Shown: positions 16,293 to 23,206 of the stretch, piece after piece
Position numbering within the stretch: position 1 is the stretch's first letter
Layout of the letters: the number at the start of each line of letters is the position of its first letter
Origin: Marinobacterium profundum
Lineage (GTDB): Bacteria; Pseudomonadota; Gammaproteobacteria; Pseudomonadales; Balneatricaceae
Assembly: GCF_001528745.1 (NCBI RefSeq)
Contig: NZ_BCNS01000133.1
Location: 1 to 55,731 of the forward strand
DNA length: 55,731 nt
Direction: 5' to 3'
Notes under the pieces: model-generated
Databases searched by the model: none
The model's input: only the letters and a program-made list of their open reading frames with translations
What the model was told of the DNA's origin: nothing
Translations under genes and position numbers: made by a program

Positions 16293-17225
16293 ATGAAAAA
16301 AATACTGCTAACCGCCATCGCCGCCACACTGCTGTCGGGCTCGGCGTATGCTACCGAGATCAAGATCGGTGTGTCCCTGTTCAGCTTCGACGACAACTTT
16401 CTTTCGGTGCTGCGCAACAGCATTGAAGCCTCGGCCAATGACGCCGGCGTCGATGTGCAGATGGAAGATGCCAAGAACGAAGTCGGCATGCAGCTGAATC
16501 AGGTGCAGAATTTTATCGCCTCGGGTGTGGATGCCATCATCGTTGATGCGGTGGATTCCGATGCTACCCAGGCCATTACCGACGATGCTGCCGCGGCGGG
16601 CATTCCACTGGTCTATGTGGGTCGACGTCCGATAAACGTTGATATGCTGCCCGATGGCCAGGCGTTTGTAGCCTCCAACGAAGACGAATCCGGCACCCTG
16701 CAGACCCAGGAAGTCTGCCGGCTGATGAATGGCAAGGGCAAGGTTGTGGTCATGATGGGCACTCTGGGAGACAACGCCGCGTTGCAGCGTACCAAGGACA
16801 TCCATGATGTCATAGCCACCCCCGAGTGCAGTGGCCTGGTCATCGTTGAAGAGCAGACCGCAGATTTCATGCGCACTGAAGGCAACGACCTTATGACCAA
16901 CTGGCTGACCGCGGGTCTGGAGTTTGACGCCGTTATCGCCAACAACGATGAAATGGCCATAGGCGCCATTCAGGCACTTAAGGCATCCGGCCGCAGCATG
17001 GACAGCGTGATAGTGTCTGGTATTGATGCTACCGCCGATGCGCTGGCGGCCATGCAGGCCGGTGATCTGGATGTCACCGTATTTCAGAACGCAGAGGCCC
17101 AGGGCCGCGGTGCGCTTGAAACCAGCCTCAAGCTGATCAAGGGTGAGCCGGTCGACAAGAAAGTCTGGGTGCCGTTTGAACTGGTAACACCACAAAACAT
17201 GGACCAGTACATCAAGCGCAACTGA
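16293..17225 (+). CDS. Periplasmic sugar/polyol-binding protein (right copy)
   Basis: 310 residues, paralogue of the protein at 7856-8788. Signal peptide about residues 1-21 (MKKILLTAIAATLLSGSAYA). The type I periplasmic binding fold is indicated by IKIGVSLFSFDDNF, GVDAIIVDAVDSDA and IANNDEMAIGAIQAL. The ribosome site GAGGATAACAACA precedes the ATG. Following iolG and the isomerase, it is likely an inositol or related polyol receptor. Differences from the left copy are scattered, including in the central segments, so the two may bind different ligands. No transporter membrane or ATPase genes follow; a terminator does. Confidence 0.9.
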   Translation: MKKILLTAIAATLLSGSAYATEIKIGVSLFSFDDNFLSVLRNSIEASANDAGVDVQMEDAKNEVGMQLNQVQNFIASGVDAIIVDAVDSDATQAITDDAAAAGIPLVYVGRRPINVDMLPDGQAFVASNEDESGTLQTQEVCRLMNGKGKVVVMMGTLGDNAALQRTKDIHDVIATPECSGLVIVEEQTADFMRTEGNDLMTNWLTAGLEFDAVIANNDEMAIGAIQALKASGRSMDSVIVSGIDATADALAAMQAGDLDVTVFQNAEAQGRGALETSLKLIKGEPVDKKVWVPFELVTPQNMDQYIKRN

Positions 17226-17267
17226 TCGGGTACAGCCCCACACTGCGGATTCTCCTGTGTCACTTTT

Positions 17268-17303
17268 ACGGTCCTTCCCTTAGCGGGGCAGGGCCGTTTT
17301 TTT
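17268..17303 (+). terminator. Rho-independent terminator of the right arm
   Basis: ACGGTCCTTCCC (from 17268) pairs imperfectly with GGGGCAGGGCCGT (ending 17297), followed by seven T residues. It lies 43 bp beyond the binding-protein stop codon. Confidence 0.75.
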
Positions 17304-17423
17304 GTCTTGCCCCTTGCCCTTTGCCCCTCGATTTTTCCCCGGTGTTGCGCCGGCTCTGGGTGAAATACGCAGGCGCCGCTGTGGTGTTTCGGCCGCTGCT
17401 GTCAGTTTTATGCAGCTTGGGGA

Positions 17424-17479
17424 TTGACCACATACCAATCGGTATGGTTAAATTCATTCCAAGCATACCGACCGGTTTG
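17424..17479 (+). promoter_or_regulatory. Promoter with two TetR-type operators
   Basis: CATACCAATCGGTATG (17431-17446) and CATACCGACCGGTTTG (17464-17479) share CATACC...GGTWTG arms and begin 33 bp apart. TTGACC (17424-17429) and TTAAAT (17448-17453, 18-bp spacing) could be -35 and -10 elements, which puts the first palindrome exactly in the spacer. This is a typical repressor arrangement. Old-yellow-enzyme genes are often controlled by TetR-family repressors (NemR); none is encoded in this window. Confidence 0.65.
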
Positions 17480-17591
17480 TTTCGACTTTGACGAAACGGA
17501 TTCAGCGGCCGGGCGACTGGACGACTAGCACTGGCCCGTGAAGGGCATCAGCCAACAGACGTCACCTAATACGCACAGCGGAGGCAAACCC

Positions 17592-17774
17592 ATGAAACTC
17601 ATCCCCGGCATTCAGAAACTTTTCCGTAGCTTGCGTCAGGGCTGCGCCGCAGCGGTATCCATTGACCGTCACACGCTGCGAGATATAGGTGCCGACCCTA
17701 TGCGTATTCATTATCCAGTCAGCCGTGGCGATAGTGCTGCCAAGACGCAGGACCTCTGGCGCCAGGCCTGCTGA
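17592..17774 (+). CDS. DUF1127-like small protein
   Basis: 60 residues from the ATG at 17592, which has GGAGG 7 nt upstream; an in-frame ATG 18 codons earlier lacks such a site. The core IDRHTLRDIGADPMRI resembles the DUF1127/YjiS motif (arginine-rich helix followed by LRDIG). Proteins of this kind are short and basic; some bind RNA or act in phosphate and carbon metabolism, but the role here is unknown. It lies 70 bp upstream of the old yellow enzyme gene and probably shares its promoter. Confidence 0.65.
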   Translation: MKLIPGIQKLFRSLRQGCAAAVSIDRHTLRDIGADPMRIHYPVSRGDSAAKTQDLWRQAC

Positions 17775-17844
17775 GCCAATCCAAAGCGTCCTTAATCTGT
17801 TGCCGCGAACTGCCGGCCTGTTCATTCCATGGAGATACTCTGTT

Positions 17845-18894
17845 ATGCCGTCATTATTTGATCCGGTGAAAATTGGTGCGATCGAACTGAACAGCCGTAT
17901 TGTTATGGCGCCACTGACCCGCTGTCGGGCGGAGGAGGGCCGGATCCCCGGTGATCTGATGCTGGAGTATTACAGCCAGCGTGCCAGCGCAGGACTTATT
18001 ATTTCCGAAGCCACCGCCGTGACCCCAATGGGTGTGGGATATCCCGATACGCCCGGGATCTGGAACCAGGCCCAGGTTGGTGGCTGGCGGCGCATCACCG
18101 ATGCGGTGCACGCCAAGGGCGGCAAGATAGTATTGCAGCTGTGGCACGTTGGGCGGGTGTCTGACCCCATGTATCTTGATGGTGCCTTGCCGGTAGCCCC
18201 GAGCGCCATAGCGCCGGCCGGACATGTAAGTCTGGTGCGGCCCGAGCGGCCCTTTACAACGCCGCGGGCGCTGGAAACTGAAGAGATCCCGGATATCGTC
18301 GAAGTTTTTCGCCAGGGAGCGGAAAATGCCCAGGCCGCCGGTTTTGATGGTGTGGAGCTCCATGCGGCCAACGGCTATCTGATCGATCAGTTTCTGCAGG
18401 ATAGCAGTAACAAGCGCACCGATGCCTACGGTGGCTCGGTGGAAAACCGCGCCCGGCTGTTGCTGGAAATTACCGATGCAGTGCTAAGCGTCTGGGACGC
18501 GGGCAGGGTGGGCGTACATTTGTCGCCCCGCAGCGATATCCATGACATGGGCGATTCGGATCTGGCGGCGGTGTTTGGCCATGTTGCCAGTGCACTGTCG
18601 GAGCGCAATATCGCCTTTATCTGTGCCCGTGAGGCCGAAGGTGACGACAGCCTGGTGCCGACAATAAAGACGCTTTTCAGCGGCGCCTTTATAGCCAACG
18701 AGCGCTTTACCGGCGAGAGCGCCAATGCCTGGATTGAGGATGGTCGGGTGGATGCGGTGGCCTTCGGCGTCCCCTTTATTGCGAATCCGGATTTGCCGCA
18801 GCGCCTGCGTCAGCAGGCTGAGCTGAATACGCCGGATACGAGTACCTTTTATGCATCAGGCCCGCAGGGCTATACCAGCTATCCGAGCCTGTAG
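17845..18894 (+). CDS. nemA: Old yellow enzyme, N-ethylmaleimide reductase-like
   Basis: 349 residues from the ATG at 17845 with GGAG 10 nt upstream. FMN-dependent TIM-barrel ene-reductase: N-terminal MPSLFDPVKIG...MAPLTRCRA, the substrate-binding pair His-Asn in VELHAANGYLIDQF, and the family signature KRTDAYGGSVENRARLLLE. It reduces electrophilic alkenes, nitro compounds and quinones with NAD(P)H in the cytoplasm. The TetR-like operators upstream suggest induction by reactive electrophiles. A strong terminator follows. The symbol nemA is by family resemblance; xenobiotic reductase names would be equally valid. Confidence 0.9.
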   Translation: MPSLFDPVKIGAIELNSRIVMAPLTRCRAEEGRIPGDLMLEYYSQRASAGLIISEATAVTPMGVGYPDTPGIWNQAQVGGWRRITDAVHAKGGKIVLQLWHVGRVSDPMYLDGALPVAPSAIAPAGHVSLVRPERPFTTPRALETEEIPDIVEVFRQGAENAQAAGFDGVELHAANGYLIDQFLQDSSNKRTDAYGGSVENRARLLLEITDAVLSVWDAGRVGVHLSPRSDIHDMGDSDLAAVFGHVASALSERNIAFICAREAEGDDSLVPTIKTLFSGAFIANERFTGESANAWIEDGRVDAVAFGVPFIANPDLPQRLRQQAELNTPDTSTFYASGPQGYTSYPSL

Positions 18895-18905
18895 ACACAA
18901 TCTAT

Positions 18906-18946
18906 AAAAAAGGGGGCTCCGTTAGTGATAACGGAGCCCCTTTTTT
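18906..18946. terminator. Bidirectional Rho-independent terminator
   Basis: GGGGCTCCGTTA, loop GTGA, TAACGGAGCCCC: a perfect 12-bp stem flanked by an A-run on the left and a T-run on the right, between the convergent old yellow enzyme and SDR genes. Confidence 0.93.
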
Positions 18947-18977
18947 GTGGGCGCTTGCTTGCAGTTCTGCGATTGGG

Positions 18978-19757
18978 TTAGAGCGTGCCCGGGAAGGCGC
19001 CACCGTCGAGCAGAATATTCTGGCCGACGATAAAGCCTGAGTGGCTGCTGCACAGGAAAGCACAGGCGGCGCCGAACTCGTCCGGATCACCAAAGCGCTT
19101 GCTGGGGTTAGTATCCTTGCGGGCCTGGCGTACCTGTTCCAGTGACTGACCGCTGGCCTTGACGGCACCGGCCAGGGTGGCATTAAGGCGGTCGGTTTCA
19201 AAGGGACCTGGCAGCAGGTTGTTGATGGTGACATTGTGCTCGGCCACCTGGCGCGAAAGGCCGGCAACAAAACCGGTGAGGCCGGTGCGGGCGCCGTTCG
19301 AGAGCCCCAGTGCCGGAATCGGCGCCTTGACTGCGCCAGACGTGATATTGACGATACGGCCAAAACCTCGTTCGATCATGCCATCCAGAACCGCCTTGAT
19401 CAGCTGAATGGGGCTGACCATATTGTTTTGCAGCGCCTGGTGCCAGTCGCCGTCGTCCCAGGTGCGAAAATCACCGGGTGGCGGGCCGCCGGCGTTATTT
19501 ACCAGAATATCCGGTGCCGGGCAGGCGGCCAGCACGGCTTCGCGCCCTTCAGTGGTAGTAATGTCACCGGCAACAGCCGTGACCGTTACGCCGTAGCGGC
19601 TGCGAATGTCGGCGGCGGTCTGTTCCAGTATGTCGCTGGTACGGGCGTTGATCACCAGATTCACGCCTTCCGCAGCCAGGGCTTCAGCGCAGGCGCGGCC
19701 AAGACCTTTGGATGCAGCGCAGACAATGGCGGTGCGACCAGCAATATGCAGATCCAT
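18978..19757 (-). CDS. Short-chain dehydrogenase/reductase with non-canonical active site
   Basis: 259 residues from the ATG at 19757, with GGGGAGA upstream; an earlier ATG 12 codons away has no such site. The cofactor motif is AASKGLGRA near residue 15-23 and the NNAGG motif is intact. The catalytic region reads NITSGAVKAPIPALGLSNGARTGL: the Ser is present, but the expected Tyr-x-x-x-Lys is replaced by Ser-x-x-x-Arg (SNGAR). The C-terminus has the usual PGPFETDR and LDGGAFPG segments. It belongs to a FabG-like subgroup that lacks the classic dyad; activity and substrate are unknown. It stands alone, convergent to the old yellow enzyme gene. Confidence 0.85.
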   Translation of the reverse strand: MDLHIAGRTAIVCAASKGLGRACAEALAAEGVNLVINARTSDILEQTAADIRSRYGVTVTAVAGDITTTEGREAVLAACPAPDILVNNAGGPPPGDFRTWDDGDWHQALQNNMVSPIQLIKAVLDGMIERGFGRIVNITSGAVKAPIPALGLSNGARTGLTGFVAGLSRQVAEHNVTINNLLPGPFETDRLNATLAGAVKASGQSLEQVRQARKDTNPSKRFGDPDEFGAACAFLCSSHSGFIVGQNILLDGGAFPGTL

Positions 19758-19866
19758 GTGTGTGTCTCCCCTGAAAAGTGTGTTCGCCATCATAGGCCGG
19801 TGTTGCCGCCGTGGCGAGCCGGTGAATGGAAATGGGTGTTTGTAATTCGTGATGGAGTCTGAAGAT

Positions 19867-21081
19867 TCACGCGATCAGCCCCTGAGTTCGCAAGCGCTGA
19901 CAATCGGCGGCCGACAGGCCGAGCTGTTGCTGCAGCACCTGCTCGGTGTGCTGGCCGAGGGTGGGTGGGGCGCTGCCGGCGTTCAGCGCCTCGCCGTTAA
20001 AGCGGATCGGGTTGCCCACCATGGGTGCGTTGCCGCCAGACGGGTGGGGCAGATCGAACTGCATCCCGCGATGCCGCACCTGAGGGTCCTCGAACACCTG
20101 TTGCAGATTGTTGATCGGACCGCAGGGCACGCCGGCGGCTTCCAGTGCGCTCAGCCAGTCGGCCGTGCTGCGTGTTGCCATGCGGGCCTGCAGCAGCGGT
20201 ACAAGGCTGTCACGGTGCTCAACCCGGGCCTGGTTGCTGGCAAAGCGCGGGTCCGCAGCCAAATCAGTGCAAGCTGCGGTAGCGCAGAAGCGGCCAAACT
20301 GGGCATCATTGCCCACCGCCAGAATCAGGTGACCATCCAGGGTAGCAAAGGCCTGGTAGGGCACTATATTGGGATGGGCATTGCCCAGGCGTGTCGGCGG
20401 CTGACCGGAACAGAGGTAATTCATCGACTGGTTTGCCAGCACCGCGACCTGCACATCCAGCAGGGCCAGATCGATATGGGTGCCGGTGCCACTTTGCAGG
20501 CGTGCAAAGAGCGCTGCCATGATGGCGTTGGCGGCGTACATGCCGGTAAAAATATCGGCGAAGGCGACCCCCACCTTGACAGGCCCGCCACCTGGCTCAC
20601 TGTCCGGCTGGCCGGTGAGGCTCATGAGCCCGCCCATGCCCTGGATCATGAAGTCATAACCGGCCCTGTGGGCGTAGGGCCCGTCCTGGCCAAAACCGGT
20701 GATAGAGCAATAGATCAGATCCGGCCTGTCGGCCTTGAGGCTGTCGTAGTCCAGGCCATACTGCTTCATGCCGCCGACCTTGAAATTCTCCAGCAGGACG
20801 TCGCAGTCCTGCAGCAGCTGTTTGACCAGCTGCTGACCTTCGGACCTGGCGATATCGATGGCGACCGATGACTTGCCGCGATTGGCGCTGAGGTAATAGG
20901 CCGCTTCAGTGCTGCCTTCAAGCCAGGGCGGCCCCCAGGCGCGGGTATCATCACCGCGCCCGGGACGCTCGATCTTAATCACTTCGGCGCCCAGGTCTGC
21001 CAGCTGCTGGCTGCACCAGGGGCCGGCCAGCACGCGGGACAGATCCAGCACGCGGATACCTTTGAGGGGCTTGGGGCTCAT
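19867..21081 (-). CDS. CaiB/BaiF (class III) CoA-transferase, probable succinyl-CoA:glutarate type
   Basis: 404 residues. Family III features: N-terminal GIRVLDLSRVLAGPWCSQ, the LGAEVIKIERPG segment and the catalytic Asp about 143 in HRAGYDFMIQ. It transfers CoA between carboxylic acids. Its gene lies 19 bp downstream of the glutaryl-CoA dehydrogenase gene, which makes glutarate activation with succinyl-CoA the most likely reaction (as for SUGCT); this substrate assignment comes from context. Start ATG gives MSPKPLKG. Confidence 0.88.
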   Translation of the reverse strand: MSPKPLKGIRVLDLSRVLAGPWCSQQLADLGAEVIKIERPGRGDDTRAWGPPWLEGSTEAAYYLSANRGKSSVAIDIARSEGQQLVKQLLQDCDVLLENFKVGGMKQYGLDYDSLKADRPDLIYCSITGFGQDGPYAHRAGYDFMIQGMGGLMSLTGQPDSEPGGGPVKVGVAFADIFTGMYAANAIMAALFARLQSGTGTHIDLALLDVQVAVLANQSMNYLCSGQPPTRLGNAHPNIVPYQAFATLDGHLILAVGNDAQFGRFCATAACTDLAADPRFASNQARVEHRDSLVPLLQARMATRSTADWLSALEAAGVPCGPINNLQQVFEDPQVRHRGMQFDLPHPSGGNAPMVGNPIRFNGEALNAGSAPPTLGQHTEQVLQQQLGLSAADCQRLRTQGLIA

Positions 21082-21100
21082 GGATACGGTTCCTTGGACT

Positions 21101-22288
21101 TTAGCAAAACGCCTGAATACCGGTTTGGGCTCGACCCAGGATCAGTGCATGCACATCATGGGTACCCTCGTAGGTGTTCACCGACTCCAGATTGACCATG
21201 TGGCGGATAACGCCAAACTCATCCGATACACCATTGCCGCCGTGCATGTCCCGCGAAACCCGGGCGATATCCAGTGCCTTGCCACAGTTGTTGCGCTTGA
21301 TCAGTGACACCATTTCCGGCGCGCCCTGGCCTGCATCCAGCAGGCGGCCGACCTGCAATGCGGCCTGCAGCCCCAGGGTGATTTCGGTCTGCATGTTGGC
21401 GAGCTTGAGCTGAATCAGCTGGTTGGCGGCAAGGGGTCGGCCGAACTGAGTGCGATCCAGGCAGTACTGGCGCGCGGCATGCCAGCAGAATTCAGCCGCA
21501 CCCATGACGCCCCAGGCGATACCGTAGCGTGCCTTGTTGAGGCAGCCGAAGGGGCCGCCAAGGCCACTGGCATCGGGCAGCATATTTTCGTCCGGCACTA
21601 AGGCATCATCCAGCACAATCTCACCGGTGACTGAGGCCCGCAGGCTGACCTTGCCCTCTATCTTGGGCGTGCTGAAACCCTCGGTGTCACGCTCGACGAT
21701 AAAGCCGCGGATCTTGTTGTCGTGGGCGTCGGACTTGGCCCAGACCACGGCCAGATCCGCAATCGGGCTGTTGGTGATCCACATTTTCTGGCCGCTGAGG
21801 CGGTAACCGCCCTCGACCTTCTTGGCCCGCGTAATCATCGAACCCGGGTCCGAGCCATGGTTGGGTTCGGTCAGGCCGAAGCAGCCGACCCATTCGCCGC
21901 TGGCGAGTTTTGGCAGGTACTTCTGCTTTTGCGCCTCTGAGCCATAGGTTTCGATGGGGTACATCACCAGGGAAGACTGCACGCTCATGGCGGAGCGGTA
22001 GCCCGAATCGACACGCTCGACTTCGCGGGCAATAAGGCCGTAGCCCACCTGGCTCAGGCCGCTGCCGCCATACTGCGGATCGACGCAGGCGCCGAGCAGC
22101 CCGAGGGACCCCATTTCCCGCATGATCTCGCGCTCAAAGTGCTCATTGCGAAAGGCTTGCAGCACCCGCGGCTGCAGCTGCTCCTGGCAATAGTCGTGGG
22201 CCATATCGCGGATCTGACGTTCTTCTTCGGTCAACTGCTGATCGATCAGCAGAGGGTCCTGCCAGTTAAAGCTGCTGTGCTGTGCCAT
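21101..22288 (-). CDS. gcdH: Glutaryl-CoA dehydrogenase
   Basis: 395 residues from the ATG at 22288, with GGGAG upstream, in preference to an ATG 15 codons earlier. Acyl-CoA dehydrogenase fold: [15 protein letters not shown] (FAD-binding region), [24 protein letters not shown], and the catalytic Glu about 374 in [17 protein letters not shown], the signature of GcdH. It oxidatively decarboxylates glutaryl-CoA to crotonyl-CoA in lysine, hydroxylysine and glutarate degradation, passing electrons to ETF. It forms an operon with the CoA-transferase gene and is divergent from a GntR regulator gene across a perfect palindrome. Confidence 0.95.
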   Translation of the reverse strand: MAQHSSFNWQDPLLIDQQLTEEERQIRDMAHDYCQEQLQPRVLQAFRNEHFEREIMREMGSLGLLGACVDPQYGGSGLSQVGYGLIAREVERVDSGYRSAMSVQSSLVMYPIETYGSEAQKQKYLPKLASGEWVGCFGLTEPNHGSDPGSMITRAKKVEGGYRLSGQKMWITNSPIADLAVVWAKSDAHDNKIRGFIVERDTEGFSTPKIEGKVSLRASVTGEIVLDDALVPDENMLPDASGLGGPFGCLNKARYGIAWGVMGAAEFCWHAARQYCLDRTQFGRPLAANQLIQLKLANMQTEITLGLQAALQVGRLLDAGQGAPEMVSLIKRNNCGKALDIARVSRDMHGGNGVSDEFGVIRHMVNLESVNTYEGTHDVHALILGRAQTGIQAFC

Positions 22289-22347
22289 GGTATCGCTCTC
22301 CCGGATCAAGTATCGGTGCAGGTTGAGTAGCATAAAACTATATAAGT

Positions 22348-22367
22348 CTATTTATTGCAATAAATAG
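22348..22367. promoter_or_regulatory. Perfect 20-bp operator palindrome between gcdH and the GntR gene
   Basis: CTATTTATTGCAATAAATAG is a complete palindrome. It lies 60 bp upstream of gcdH and 72 bp upstream of the GntR regulator gene, so one site could control both divergent promoters. Confidence 0.8.
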
Positions 22368-22438
22368 GTTAATTAAACTTTTATGCCCAAGCTGGAGCAG
22401 CCATGGCAGAATAGACGGCCACCCACAAAGACACCTTT

Positions 22439-23206
22439 ATGAACAACGATAGTGCAGTTTTCACCCCGAACAGGCGTATCAAGCGTGCTGATCAGATCGT
22501 TGATTCGATCAAGCGTTGGGTCGTGGTCAATGGCAAGCAGCCGGGCGAGCGGCTGCCCAACGAGCGTGAGCTGATGGCCCAGTTCGACTGTGCCAAGGGG
22601 ACGGTGCGTGAAGCGCTGAAGTCACTGGAAGTGCAGGGTCTGATCAGTATCCGCACCGGGCCCAACGGTGGCGCTGTGCTGGTGTCGGTGCCCTACGATC
22701 TGGCCAGCCAGCTGCTGCGCAACTTCCTGCACTTCGAGCAGCCCAGCGGGCCGGACATCTATGCGCTGCGCACCCTGGTGGAGCCGGAGATTGCGGCCCA
22801 GGTGACACCTTTGCTGAGCGACGATGACCTCGACCGGCTGGACTTGCTGGTAAAGCGCTGCGCACAGCCTGCGGCGGACTTTGATGAACGCATCGAGCAG
22901 CGTATCGCCGAACTTGAGTTCCATGTGGTGCTGGCAGAGCGCTGCACCAACCCGTTGCTGGCCTTTATTGGCCGCTTTCTGAATGACCTGATCCGGGATC
23001 TGGTGATTTTCAAGAAGGCGCGGCTGCCGGAGCAGCGCGAATTTTCCTGTGCCAACCTGGACTACCATCGCCAGCTGATGGGTGCCTTTCGCGCTCGCGA
23101 TGCAGAAAAGGCCAGAGCGCTGATGCTCGAACACATGCATTCGGCCGAGCATTTTAATCTTGAGCTGCAGGGACAGCTGGAACAGCGGATGCTGATGTTG
23201 GAGTAG
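22439..23206 (+). CDS. GntR-family (FadR subgroup) regulator of glutarate genes
   Basis: 255 residues. N-terminal winged helix: RLPNERELMAQFDCAKGTVREALKSLEVQGLI, the typical GntR helix-turn-helix, followed by an FCD-like all-helical effector domain (LRTLVEPEIAAQ; ELEFHVVLAERCTNPLLA; DYHRQLMGAFRARDAEKARALMLEHM), with the Asp/His metal-ligand pattern of FadR-type regulators. Its position opposite gcdH suggests control of glutaryl-CoA metabolism; in Pseudomonas the neighbour is instead the LysR-type GcdR. The ribosome site is weak. Its last 53 bp overlap the end of the GGDEF/EAL gene on the other strand. Confidence 0.9.
   Translation: MNNDSAVFTPNRRIKRADQIVDSIKRWVVVNGKQPGERLPNERELMAQFDCAKGTVREALKSLEVQGLISIRTGPNGGAVLVSVPYDLASQLLRNFLHFEQPSGPDIYALRTLVEPEIAAQVTPLLSDDDLDRLDLLVKRCAQPAADFDERIEQRIAELEFHVVLAERCTNPLLAFIGRFLNDLIRDLVIFKKARLPEQREFSCANLDYHRQLMGAFRARDAEKARALMLEHMHSAEHFNLELQGQLEQRMLMLE

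Noticed and set aside
17592-17774. Start of the DUF1127-like gene at 17538
   Set aside because: The ATG at 17592 has GGAGG at good spacing and the extra N-terminal 18 residues look untranslated.
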